A DNA stretch of 11,216 nucleotides. It comes from JBBKWQ01 sp037969115 (lineage in GTDB: Bacteria > Actinomycetota > Acidimicrobiia > Acidimicrobiales > Ilumatobacteraceae). Shown here piece by piece: positions 6,701-11,216 of the stretch (position 1 is its first letter; each line of letters begins with the position of its first letter). Where the stretch lies: the NCBI GenBank assembly GCA_037969115.1, contig JBBKWQ010000244.1, positions 1 through 11,216 on the forward strand, written 5' to 3'. The notes beneath the pieces were generated by a model, which was not told the DNA's origin, searched no databases, and was given only the letters and a program-made list of their open reading frames with translations. A program made the translations under genes and the position numbers.

Positions 6701-8565
6701 ACGGCAAGTCCACCTCGGACGCTGGGTTGGTGTCGATCACCGTGACGCCGGTGAACGATGCGCCGGTGGCCGACCCGGCCTCGTTGACGGCAGAGTCGGG
6801 CACGCCGACCTCGTTCACCCTGTCGGGGACCGACCCGGACGGCGACGCCTTGAGCTTCGTGATCGTCACTGCGCCGACGCACGGCACTCTCACCGGCACA
6901 GCACCGTTCCTCACGTTCACGAGCGTCACCGGCTACGTCGGCGCCGACTCGCTCGCGTTCGCCGTCACCGACGGCCAGGAACAATCACCGACGGTCGTCG
7001 TGCCGATTGCCGTGATCGAGCCCCCCGGCACCGGGAACTCGGCGCCGGTGGCCGTGTCGCAAGATGTCGTGACGCCGGAGGACACCGCACTTGCGATCGT
7101 GCTCGAGGGTCGCGACATCGACCCCACGGACACGCTCTCATTCGCGGTCGTGACCCAACCGTTGCATGGCATGTTGTCGGGGACTGCGCCGAACCTCATC
7201 TACACCCCCGATCCGGACTACAACGGCGCTGACTCGTTCACCTTCACCGTCGACGACGGCACCTCGACCTCGGCCGCTGGAATCGTCGGGATCAGCGTGA
7301 CGGCCGAGAACGATCCGCCCATGATCTCGGCACCGACATCCGTCGACACCACCGAAGGCACGACGCTTCCCATCACCGTGACCGTGACGGACGTCGACGG
7401 CGACGCGGTTGCGGTGTCCTGGCACGTTGTCACGGGCGTTGACGTGGATGCAGGCGCCGACTGCACGATCGCCAGTCTGTCGACGACGACCGTCACGTGC
7501 ACCGACGACGGCACGTACACCGTCACCGCCACGGCAACCGACGGCCACGGCGGAACGGCCACGGCTCAGATTTCACTCGCCGTCGCAAACGCCGATCCCC
7601 AGGTCACCGTGACCGGCGTGCCACCGGGACCCGTCGCCGTGGGAACGCCGGCAGGCGTCACCGCGTCGATCACTGATCCTGGCACGAACGACACCCATTC
7701 ATGTTCCATCGACTGGGGCGACGGCGCAACCGAGTCTCCGACTGCCACCAACGGGACGTGCGCCGGAACGCACACCTACGGCGAGCCGGGCACCAAGACC
7801 GTCACCATCACAGCCACCGACGACGACGGCGCCGTGGCCTCTGCCTCGACCACCATCGAGATCATCGCCGAGTCGCCACATTTCGGGATCTCGGTGGCCG
7901 ATGACCCGACCAGGACGACCGGGCTTCGCGCGCTGGACGGCGCGGTGGTCACCGGCGGTGCGAGCGTCTTCATCTTCGTCGCGCCCGACGGGCTCCAACC
8001 CATCCGTCGGGTGTTCTACTCGCTCGACGGCAAGCCGTTCTCGACCGAACCCAGTGCACCGTTCGATTTCGCCGGCACCGCGAGAGGCCGACCGTGCCGG
8101 AGGTGCGCCGCCGATGCGAATCCGTTCGAGTCGAATCTGCTGGCGCTCGGCACCCACCAGATCACTGCGACGGTGCTGTTCCGGAACGGCACCAGGACGA
8201 CGTTCTCCGCCTCGTTCACCGTCGCCGACACCATCCCGCATAGCTTGATGGTTTCATCGTCACCCGATCGATCGTCGCCGTCGTCGCTGTCTGGCGCGAC
8301 GCTGTCGGGTCGACAGTACGTGTTCCTGGGAAGTGCTGACGATCCGATCGCCGGGCTCACCTCTGTCGTCTTCTTGCTCGACGGGAGAAAGGTCGGGATC
8401 GACACTACGGCGCCGTACGACGCCCTTGGGAGGCGTCCGAGGAGTAGCCCGATCGCTCTGAATACGGGGCGGCTCCGCATCGGCACCCATCGCATCACTG
8501 CGGTCGTCACCCTGAAGGGCGGAATGACCTTCGTCTACGAGGATGAGTTCCGGGTCGTGCGTTGA
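1..8565 (+). CDS. Giant multidomain extracellular protein with C25 (gingipain-like) cysteine peptidase domain, 5'-partial
   Basis: The frame is open from base 1 to a TGA at 8563-8565, giving 2854 visible residues (residue 1 = bases 1-3). The first GTG, at base 7, is not a credible start because it lies inside a cadherin-like repeat whose first half is missing. Domain order: cadherin-like repeats (1-234), unassigned region with PFLRRS repeats (235-617), DUF11-like (618-740), PPC-like (about 756-902), C25-like peptidase (about 907-1336), Ig-like domains (about 1520-1880), cadherin/Ig/PKD arrays (1883-2623), and two related C-terminal beta domains (2627-2854). Known C25 enzymes are secreted endopeptidases; substrate and activity here are unknown. 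Paired cysteines, DxDGD calcium-type motifs and adhesion-type repeats indicate an extracellular protein. The signal peptide would lie upstream of the window. No LPxTG motif or C-terminal membrane helix is present. Gene identity is sure as an ORF; the peptidase assignment rests on motifs read by eye. Confidence 0.93.
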   Translation, partial: TPVHGSATFSSFYVNYTPAAGFSGVETLTYTLRDSHGLTTTGLLTVLVATTGDQPPIAQSRNYALEAGSTLPITLSAVDPNGQPLTWTLVTPPFGLLIGALTGAAPQLTYTAPTNRASDAFVYEVSDGTLTAQATITFTILRPNVPPVAQDDVATTTQETAVVIDVLAGDTDADGDILSVAGWTNGTHGDVTCSATDCTYTPEPGYFGNDSFTYVVVDGFGGAAQATVRVTIDPSPISASLTSATPTTGPGATSIRLSDIPYERMRTLDVDVSNAPFLRRSPFLRRSPFLRRSPFLRRSPISDFAPFLRRSPTSGTPLSEIPVDYPGGWPALLAGTVLAGRPTQSVTFVEFLSLYDPPGPPTVALQNLTVEDLSFFDGTSFADGSPAGFLLGATPIVDVRYGAQTWCERLVADTGGDATCSLLGIGAATTLLELDVDADAAAVLAEHPDLRRMPLSSNFGVFVGAPVLDARLNELNLFATDIGQVGVSAAIDAFAPVGAVRIADIPVNDTNPDDGGYGRRDLVVDCAQGFDCSGGATLEQARSAGVLRPGAKLQDVGRAFADHTVAGDPLISLAQIASALPATLDVNDVIVGSLDQSDFPWEDVDLTTAGLQQFARTGATLDWSLRVNIDSSRAGAGPFATTVTVTLPPGFGYFSPNPVRPAPSELNSFAPSVGSVTGPAVTNRTGGQVLVWSIADVAVDTDYTLSFRTTPGLELGQARAVAKVEIANGASTTSAVVGVVDTGDASSDPATALPVQSDVLYLGYVDRADDLDLYGFAPTPLAQVGVRLSHLEGDGDLVVYGPATDRPGTSPSPVATRTATPATPPLAAEDLDISGAAYAPEPDTDAGVPVIDGLTVVGRSAARNTDLEAVDAVEPDLLQVSSYNSSTSNKPYVLRVRQVDPPPTPTCSAYARSGGSPGVLPDLTALRPDLATIVLVNRERLGDTFGDTAAADVISALSSFVSRTDVRGIVIPVEGDPGIAAAYEAWNANPCRTDGANKVVNEITRLVVGIRNGALPGVVAHPSLQNVLIVGGDDIVPMARLDDTTRVGNETGYADTFDVNGSYYGALSSSHFLSDDPYGDLDPIQWATRRLYVPELALGRLVESPTQIVAQIDAFGAANGRLDASRAYAAGYDFMTDGASSVREALSASLSSANGAPATVTGPANESTWTGGDLLADLTGPPSPTIGAVFGHFDHTALETPAGDPVTAADLAAALPDGARLVFSMGCHSGLAVSDASVGGGAIADDLAAALTARGAAYLAATGFGYGDQVSVGLHERLMTLFAAELDGSVSVGDALRNAKQRYFASQGLYGAYDEKALSSTILYGFPMFAVGTERPVRPTPPNQTATPVAGASGLSSVAYSQDFTFVARTGDTGGWYEADAGTGPQLPQITASRPVQPRADTDVTAAAADGSLLPAHGAVVSGLRIGQVVANFDAAFSRPTLDNAAGEPEPANSVAAFPTRLAGVTTASDTQGLVGPDGIVQRQQLVLMPGQFVSPAISAGSARGTQVLFDRMSGDVYYSASTDWTAPKVGDVTLRRAPGDPSAEVSVDASDASGILRVIALLQAGGEWQSLDLTAGGGGYVGVLPVPSTIANEQIRVVVQVVDMAGNVSWAANKGPGFAPTPPPPPPPTVTLSPSVPASGWFTAAPELTVSGAPGVTFDVTIDGGPRVTYLGPVTPAGLSDGSHVVEVLGSDGSRALVTIRIDSTPPVISVAFAPPANSAGWHNRTVTSSFTCTDSASGIASCPEPTSTGTDEGLAITVNGTATDLVGLTTTLTRAINVDRTPPTVPVVSLDPPNPTVDQATELVAMSSDTLSGIVGGEWWIGVDPGQGNATPLSVSASSLSSLIPAGLAVGSYVVSARSLDTAGNWSDVGSGTLNVMSAGNSVPVAMPSSIATLEDVAVGILLEGSDPDVTDTLTFAVATQPSHGTLSGTAPDLVYTPDPDFNGSDSFTFTVSDATSTSDPATVAIEVTPQNDPPTISTPMSLAGVEGASTPITATIGDVDGDSVAVTWTVAGGLDVDAGAGCEIADLAETTIGCSDDGTFAIVATASDGRGGLASADTTLLVVNADPAVVIIGVPPGPVPLGGSANLTASIIDPGTNDTHTCSVDWGDGSSTAGTVTAGACTATHTYDSAATNTVVVTATDDDGGSGTAATTIVVAPSNRVPTADPIVVSTPEDTATSIVLSGNDPDGDDLSFDIVTAPTHGVLTGSGADRVYTPAPDYHGQDTFTFTADDGKSTSDAGLVSITVTPVNDAPVADPASLTAESGTPTSFTLSGTDPDGDALSFVIVTAPTHGTLTGTAPFLTFTSVTGYVGADSLAFAVTDGQEQSPTVVVPIAVIEPPGTGNSAPVAVSQDVVTPEDTALAIVLEGRDIDPTDTLSFAVVTQPLHGMLSGTAPNLIYTPDPDYNGADSFTFTVDDGTSTSAAGIVGISVTAENDPPMISAPTSVDTTEGTTLPITVTVTDVDGDAVAVSWHVVTGVDVDAGADCTIASLSTTTVTCTDDGTYTVTATATDGHGGTATAQISLAVANADPQVTVTGVPPGPVAVGTPAGVTASITDPGTNDTHSCSIDWGDGATESPTATNGTCAGTHTYGEPGTKTVTITATDDDGAVASASTTIEIIAESPHFGISVADDPTRTTGLRALDGAVVTGGASVFIFVAPDGLQPIRRVFYSLDGKPFSTEPSAPFDFAGTARGRPCRRCAADANPFESNLLALGTHQITATVLFRNGTRTTFSASFTVADTIPHSLMVSSSPDRSSPSSLSGATLSGRQYVFLGSADDPIAGLTSVVFLLDGRKVGIDTTAPYDALGRRPRSSPIALNTGRLRIGTHRITAVVTLKGGMTFVYEDEFRVVR
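703..1851 (+). other. Unassigned region between the cadherin-like repeats and the DUF11-like domain
   Basis: About 380 residues that I cannot assign to a family. It contains the PFLRRS hexapeptide array, three short motifs of the form (L/I)-(S/A)-(D/E)-I-P (LSDIP near 769, LSEIP near 952, IADIP near 1504) and leucine-rich stretches such as LLELDVDADAAAVLAEHPDL. Two local cysteine pairs are present (C407/C420 and C526/C532). Regular hydrophobic spacing hints at a degenerate solenoid or beta-helix, but this is inference. Confidence 0.5.
826..936 (+). repeat. In-frame hexapeptide repeat PFLRRS (4 tandem + 1 separated copy)
   Basis: Four contiguous 18-base units at 826-843, 844-861, 862-879 and 880-897 each encode PFLRRS. 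After a Pro and the spacer ISDFA comes a fifth copy at 916-933, closed by a Pro. The five units differ in DNA only at synonymous positions: Leu is CTG, CTG, TTG, CTC, CTT; the two Arg codons vary among CGG, CGA and CGC; Ser is TCC or TCG. The 37-residue stretch contains ten Arg and one Asp, so it is strongly basic inside an otherwise acidic protein. Confidence 0.95.
1852..2220 (+). other. DUF11-like beta domain
   Basis: Residues 618-740 read as a DUF11-like (conserved repeat) beta-sandwich: LDWSLRVNIDSSRAGAG opens it, then TTVTVTLPPGFGYFSP, LVWSIADVAVDTDYTLSFRTT and ARAVAKVEIANG. The V.LP.g......p......W.i..l..g..y.l.f.... pattern is typical of these domains, which serve as stalk or spacer modules in surface proteins. 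Assignment is by pattern only. Confidence 0.55.
2251..2706 (+). other. PPC-like (bacterial pre-peptidase C-terminal) domain with an insertion
   Basis: VLYLGYVDRADDLDLYGF, followed by a hydrophobic strand and GDGDLVVYGP, matches the PPC pattern (G.i...dD.DwY.f ... gDLDLvvy.p). A closing strand, YNSSTSNKPYVLRVRQV, appears only near 2640-2700, so about 70 Pro/Ala/Thr-rich residues seem to be inserted between the halves. PPC domains usually accompany secreted peptidases, which fits its place just before the C25-like domain. The linker PPPTPT separates the two. Confidence 0.6.
2719..4008 (+). other. Peptidase family C25-like (clan CD, caspase fold) domain
   Basis: Residues about 907-1336. The N-terminal subdomain includes LQNVLIVGGDDIVP (1024-1037), matching the C25 'yvLLvGd...iP' strand, then a YGDLD acidic segment and ELALGR (1095-1100), matching 'pe.aiGRip'. 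The catalytic half has AVFGHFDH with His1192 and His1195, and VFSMGCHSG with Cys1227, a spacing of 35 or 32 residues that fits the gingipain His-Cys dyad. Downstream are RGAAYLAATGFGYGD, VGDALRNAKQRY and TILYGFPMF, which correspond to the 'GA.a.ig.tg', 'iGdAl..AK' and 'yvLlGDPal' elements. Specificity cannot be read from sequence alone. Confidence 0.78.
4012..4860 (+). other. Post-peptidase beta-rich region with Ig-like domain
   Basis: Residues about 1338-1620. The first 180 residues have no recognisable family but look beta-rich (LSSVAYSQDFTFVAR, VLFDRMSGDVYYS). From about base 4561 an Ig-like domain follows (STDWTAPKVGDVTLRR ... VSVDASDASGILRVIALLQ ... VVVQVVDMAGNVSWA); the 'DmAGNvs' ending is typical of bacterial Ig-like modules. 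C25 peptidases commonly carry an Ig-like domain after the catalytic domain, so its position is consistent with that family. Confidence 0.55.
4861..4887 (+). other. Polyproline linker
   Basis: Residues from 1621 read PTPPPPPPP, a rigid proline run separating the peptidase and its Ig-like domain from the C-terminal adhesion-type arrays. The codons mix CCA and CCG rather than forming a simple nucleotide repeat. Confidence 0.9.
4888..5646 (+). other. Three Ig-like beta domains
   Basis: Three successive Ig-like modules. The first runs from VTLSPSVPASGWFT to VTIRIDSTPP. The second opens with ISVAFAPPANSAGWHNRTV, has a cysteine pair (C1734, C1744) and closes with INVDRTPPT. The third opens with VSLDPPNPTVDQATELV and closes with ARSLDTAGNWSDVGSGTLNV. 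The 'D.TPP' joints and 'DtAGNws' ending are hallmarks of tandem bacterial Ig-like repeats. They probably act as a stalk; no ligand can be inferred. Confidence 0.7.
5647..6474 (+). repeat. Super-repeat copy A: cadherin-like + Ig-like + PKD
   Basis: A three-module block of about 276 residues. The cadherin-like part starts NSVPVAMP, has SHGTLSGTAP and ends near SDSFTFTVSD. An Ig/cadherin-type module follows (NDPPTIS, calcium-type DVDGDSV, cysteine pair C2025/C2037). A PKD domain from base 6199 has IIGVPPGPV, the signature VDWGDG flanked by C2105 and C2124, THTY and the TDDDGGSG ending. The same order recurs in copy B. Confidence 0.85.
6484..7020 (+). repeat. Two cadherin/VCBS-like repeats between the super-repeat copies
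   Basis: Two roughly 90-residue repeats. The first starts NRVPTADPIVVSTPEDTA, with NDPDGDDLSF, THGVLTG and YHGQDTFTFTADDG. The second starts NDAPVADPASLTAESGT, with TDPDGDALSF, THGTLTG and YVGADSLAFAVTDG. They resemble each other closely in the calcium-type DPDGD motif and the IVTAPTHG segment, suggesting a local duplication. Confidence 0.85.
7036..7869 (+). repeat. Super-repeat copy B: cadherin-like + Ig-like + PKD
   Basis: Second copy of the block at 5647-6474, about 278 residues, beginning 1389 bases after copy A begins. It shares NS.PVA at its start, LSGTAP, YTPDPDYNG, NDPP, VDVDAGA, the module-end cysteine pair (C2488/C2500), VPPGPV, DPGTNDTH, the IDWGDG PKD signature with its own pair (C2568/C2587), THTY and ATDDDG. 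Over the best-matching 51 residues of the cadherin-like part I count 38 identities with copy A. Confidence 0.85.
7879..8562 (+). repeat. C-terminal pair of related beta domains
   Basis: Two related modules of about 110 residues end the protein. Shared points in order: a start with PHFGISV or PHSLMVS, VFYSLDG or VFLLDG, a short 'aP.D..G' segment, 'N..L..GTHQITA' or 'NTGRLRIGTHRITA', and a final strand (FSASFTV or YEDEFRV). The first copy alone has a CRRC motif (C2699, C2702). The protein stops directly after the second copy, at VVR. The Ig-like nature is inferred from length and strand pattern; I do not recognise the family. Confidence 0.6.
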
Positions 8566-8573
8566 GTCGTTGA

Positions 8574-8601
8574 CGCCACCGTCGTCACGACCCCGGTGGC
8601 G
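8574..8601. terminator. Possible hairpin between convergent genes
   Basis: An 8-bp perfect inverted repeat (CGCCACCG at 8574-8581 and CGGTGGCG at 8594-8601) with a 12-base loop lies just after the + strand stop and overlaps the last codons of the - strand gene. A competing 5-bp hairpin, GTGGC-GGC-GCCAC, sits at 8596-8608. Neither has a T tract on either strand, so this is a weak candidate for a bidirectional terminator; short palindromes are common by chance at this GC content. Confidence 0.25.
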
Positions 8602-11216
8602 GCGCCACGACGCCGATATCGCCCAACTGTGCGAGCGCGTCGGCAACTCCGTCGTCGTCGCCGTTCATCCTTGCGATACCGAGCGACGTGAGCGCCATCT
8701 CGTACGTGAAGCCATCACGGGTCGCCAGATCCAGAGCACGCTCGAACGAGTCACGGGCCTCGCTCGGGCGGCCGTCCAAGAGCAGGGCACGTGCGCGTAG
8801 TCGCGCGAGCGTCGACGGGAGCACCGGGATGTCGCCCAGCTCGTGCAACATGGCGGCCGCTTCCCGTTCTGTGTCGAGCGCCGCAGTGGCATCACCGGCG
8901 ATGACGTGGATCTCGACGAAACGCAGGAGCGAGTCGACGACGTAGTCGGTCGCGCTCAGGGATCGGAAGCCGGCGAGAGCCTGCTCCTGGAGAGCCGAGG
9001 CTTCGGCCAGGTGGCCGCGCCAGGCTGCGATCCGAGACAGCCCGCTGACGGCCGCGAATGCTCCGAGTGGGTAGCCGGCTGCCTGCAGCAGTCGTCGGAC
9101 GCGTAACAGCGTTCGCTCCGCTTCGTCCAGATGGAACTGCAGCGTCAGGACCTCGGCGAGGTTGTTGTCCGCGATCGCGATGCCGAGCACGTCGCCGGCG
9201 CGCTCGTAGCGTTCCGAGCTCGCCCGGAAGTCGGCCACCGCGTCTGCGGCGCGACACTCGCTCCATGCGCTCACGCCGCGATTCAGGAGGAGGTTGGCGA
9301 GCCCGATCGAGTCGTCCAGGTCGGTGAGCAGCGTCATGGCGTCATGCTCGTGTTGGACGCGTTCCGGTCGCCCGAGGCAGGCGCAACACCATTCCGCGAG
9401 CAGATGCGCCTGGGCGGCGATTTGACGATCACTGGTCAGATCGACATCGTTCAACACGGTTTCGCAGAGCTGGAGGCAGTCGCTCCATCGACCCTGGTAG
9501 TTGTAGACGCTCGCCCGCGCGAGCCGCAGATGGGCCGACGTGACGGCGTCATTCGTCAGCTTCAGCGCGCGTGCGGTGGTGGCCAGCGCAGCACGGTATC
9601 TGCCGAGCTTCTCGAGCAGCCGAGCCCGGTCCACGGCGATCATCGGTCGCGCGTGATCGTCGGCCAGTCGCGCCGCCTCGACGAGCGCGGCGAGCGCTGA
9701 CTCCTGATGGCCGGCCCGCTCGGCCGTGAACGCCAACCTCCGGTAGGACTGCGATCGTTCGGCGGCAGCCACGCCGAGTCGTCGCTGCGCACTGACGACG
9801 TCGATCAGCAAGGACTCGCCGGTCTCCATCGCGCTCTTGGCGATCGCCGCCTCCGCGGCTTCGGCACACCAGCGCTCGATGCGATCAGGGAGCCCCGAAC
9901 CGGCGGCGTGGAACGCAAGGGCGGCCAACGGCTCATCGACCGGGATGGCGTCGCCCCACTCCTCGATGATCTCGCCGGCGCGCTGGTGTACCGCGCGTCG
10001 ACGACGGAGCGACAGGCCCTCGTACGCCGCGACGCGCACGAGATCGTGTCGGAAGCTCGCGCTGCCGTCATCGATCGTCATCAGGTCGCCCAGCTCACGG
10101 GCCCACGTCTCGGCACGTGCCAGATCGGGTCGGTCGAGCACGCGACTGGCCAGGGAGAGGTTCATCGACGACCCGAGCACGGACACGTCGCGGATCAGCT
10201 CGCGACCCGAGATCGGCAGTCGGTCGATGCGAGCCGCGAGGAGCCGCTCGACCGATGACGGATACGCATCGCTCGACAGCGTTCCGCCCGCGACCACCTC
10301 TGCGGTCCCAGCGAGGGCACGCGCCAGTTCGATGAGGAACATCGGGTTGCCGGACGCCGAGCTGCGCAACCTCGTCAGGGCCGCGTCGCTGGCAGCGGAC
10401 GCGGGCAGTTCGCTGAGCAACAACTGATCGGCGGCCTCGTCGTCGATCGGTGTCAGTTCGATGATCGTCGCCGATGACGGGTTCGGTCCATCGTGACGGC
10501 GCGTCACGACGACGGCGCAGCGGCGGTCGGGCACGCGACACAACACGTCCAACAGGAGCCTCGATGCCTCATCGAGCCAGTGCACGTCTTCGACGACGAT
10601 CACCGTGTCGCTCCCCGCCAACGCAACCAACAGAGCGACCGTTGCGGCCCGCTGTCGATCACCACGGAACGCAAGGTCGAGTGCCTCTGATTGCGGGGTC
10701 GACGCGACCGTCGCACCGATCACATCGGCGATCAGCGGGAGCCACAGCACGAGCCCGGGAGCGTTGCGACCGACGAAGCCGCCGAGCACAGCTCCGGCTG
10801 CGTCGGCGCTGTCGCCTCCACCGATGCCGACGACCGCACGGATCAGGCGGCGGAACGGGAGATACGGCGATTCGACCTCGTGTGGTTCGGCGCGCACGAC
10901 GAGCCAACGGCGGGAGGAGTCGGCACGGCGAGCTTCGTGCCACAGCCTGGTCTTACCGGATCCGGCTTCACCGACGAGGTCGACGATCCGGCCATGAACG
11001 ACGAGGTCGAGCAGTTGCGCCAGCTCGCCGTCTCGGCCGACCATGGCAGGGCCCCGATCCCCGAGCGGGTCGCCTGCGGCGAGGTCGTCGTCGGCAAGCC
11101 GGCCGATCACGTGGGCCTGCACCGGCGCGGTCTTGCCCTTCACGTGGAATGGCTCGAGTCGTGTCGTCTCGAATCGAGTCGGACAGGTGTCGTGGAGGCG
11201 TTCGCCGGCGACGATC
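8585..11216 (-). CDS. Class III nucleotide cyclase-STAND NTPase-TPR signalling protein, 5'-partial
   Basis: Read on the minus strand, the frame is open from the window edge to a TGA at 8585-8587 (876 visible residues). The GTG at 11143 is not the start: in-frame codons upstream encode the end of a class III adenylate/guanylate cyclase domain (AGERLHD ... FETTRLEPFHVKGKTAPV). Counting that GTG as residue 1, a STAND/AAA_16-type NTPase follows, with VGRDGEL at 35-41, Walker A GEAGSGKT at 58-65, Walker B VIVVEDVHW at 181-189, VVVTRR at 211-216 and SGNPMFLIEL at 263-272. A helical linker has FRHDLVRVAAYEGL (about 364-377), and TPR-like repeats fill about 403-835. Proteins of this type are thought to couple nucleotide-dependent assembly or TPR partner binding to cyclase output in the cytoplasm. 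There is no LuxR helix-turn-helix at the C-terminus, which ends VVAPPPGS. Cyclase metal and substrate residues lie outside the window, so activity is untested. Confidence 0.93.
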   Translation of the reverse strand, partial: IVAGERLHDTCPTRFETTRLEPFHVKGKTAPVQAHVIGRLADDDLAAGDPLGDRGPAMVGRDGELAQLLDLVVHGRIVDLVGEAGSGKTRLWHEARRADSSRRWLVVRAEPHEVESPYLPFRRLIRAVVGIGGGDSADAAGAVLGGFVGRNAPGLVLWLPLIADVIGATVASTPQSEALDLAFRGDRQRAATVALLVALAGSDTVIVVEDVHWLDEASRLLLDVLCRVPDRRCAVVVTRRHDGPNPSSATIIELTPIDDEAADQLLLSELPASAASDAALTRLRSSASGNPMFLIELARALAGTAEVVAGGTLSSDAYPSSVERLLAARIDRLPISGRELIRDVSVLGSSMNLSLASRVLDRPDLARAETWARELGDLMTIDDGSASFRHDLVRVAAYEGLSLRRRRAVHQRAGEIIEEWGDAIPVDEPLAALAFHAAGSGLPDRIERWCAEAAEAAIAKSAMETGESLLIDVVSAQRRLGVAAAERSQSYRRLAFTAERAGHQESALAALVEAARLADDHARPMIAVDRARLLEKLGRYRAALATTARALKLTNDAVTSAHLRLARASVYNYQGRWSDCLQLCETVLNDVDLTSDRQIAAQAHLLAEWCCACLGRPERVQHEHDAMTLLTDLDDSIGLANLLLNRGVSAWSECRAADAVADFRASSERYERAGDVLGIAIADNNLAEVLTLQFHLDEAERTLLRVRRLLQAAGYPLGAFAAVSGLSRIAAWRGHLAEASALQEQALAGFRSLSATDYVVDSLLRFVEIHVIAGDATAALDTEREAAAMLHELGDIPVLPSTLARLRARALLLDGRPSEARDSFERALDLATRDGFTYEMALTSLGIARMNGDDDGVADALAQLGDIGVVAPPPGS
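8639..9937 (-). repeat. TPR-like helical repeat array
   Basis: About nine 30-40-residue helix-turn-helix units are visible, for example LLEKLGRYRAALATTARAL, LARASVYNYQGRWSDCLQLC, NLAEVLTLQFHLDEAERTLL, SRIAAWRGHLAEASALQEQA and RARALLLDGRPSEARDSFER. The 'G....A....eeAl' pattern is that of tetratricopeptide repeats, which act as protein-binding scaffolds. Confidence 0.8.
10154..11053 (-). other. STAND/AAA_16-like NTPase domain
   Basis: Walker A GEAGSGKT is encoded at 10949-10972 and Walker B VIVVEDVHW at 10577-10603. The entry motif MVGRDGEL, the VVVTRR strand after Walker B and the SGNPMFLIEL segment match the ATPase module of cyclase and LuxR/AfsR-type STAND regulators. Nothing needed for nucleotide binding looks missing. 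The end boundary is approximate. Confidence 0.85.
11096..11216 (-). other. C-terminal end of class III nucleotide cyclase domain
   Basis: The last 40 residues of the domain read IVAGERLHDTCPTRF, then ETTRLEPFHVKGKTAPVQAH and VIGRL. The 'l.p..vKGk..pv.ay.v' tail is characteristic of bacterial class III cyclase domains (Pfam Guanylate_cyc type). The catalytic aspartates and transition-state residues would lie upstream of the window. Confidence 0.8.

Noticed and set aside
8585..8700. LuxR-type helix-turn-helix at the end of the minus-strand protein
   Set aside because: The C-terminus continues the TPR pattern and ends in a short VVAPPPGS tail; no helix-turn-helix signature is present.
11141..11143. 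GTG at 11143 (minus strand) as the start of the NTPase-TPR gene
   Set aside because: In-frame codons upstream to the window edge encode a recognisable cyclase-domain tail (AGERLHD, FETTRLEPFHVKGK), so this valine is internal.

Overview
The window is high-GC, almost wholly coding DNA, with two large convergent genes separated by 19 bp. Both run off the window edges, so each lacks its true N-terminus. Base composition, codon use and the protein types suggest a high-GC actinobacterium. An Acidimicrobiia-like lineage is possible, because cyclase-ATPase-TPR proteins and giant repeat-rich exoproteins occur there, but nothing in the window fixes the taxon.

Bases 1-8565 (+ strand) encode the last 2854 residues of a giant, probably secreted or surface protein. 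In order it carries: part of one and then two full cadherin/VCBS-like beta-sandwich repeats; an unassigned stretch with a perfect PFLRRS hexapeptide repeat; a DUF11-like and a PPC-like domain; a caspase-fold cysteine peptidase domain resembling family C25 (gingipain-like), with candidate His1192/His1195 and Cys1227; Ig-like domains with a polyproline linker; a duplicated cadherin-Ig-PKD block of about 277 residues flanking two more cadherin-like repeats; and a C-terminal pair of related beta domains. No sortase motif, transmembrane anchor or recognisable type IX sorting domain is visible at the C-terminus.

Bases 8585-11216 (- strand) encode the last 876 residues of a class III nucleotide cyclase-type signalling protein. 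The visible part is the end of the cyclase domain, a STAND/AAA_16-like NTPase with clear Walker A and B motifs, and a C-terminal TPR array. No LuxR-type helix-turn-helix follows.

No RNA genes, mobile elements, CRISPR arrays or promoters were found. The two genes converge, so they do not form an operon, and no functional link between them can be claimed. The most interesting content is the C25-like giant protein: its altered GH-x-x-H motif, the strictly conserved Arg-rich hexapeptide repeat, and the even pairing of every cysteine except the presumed catalytic one.
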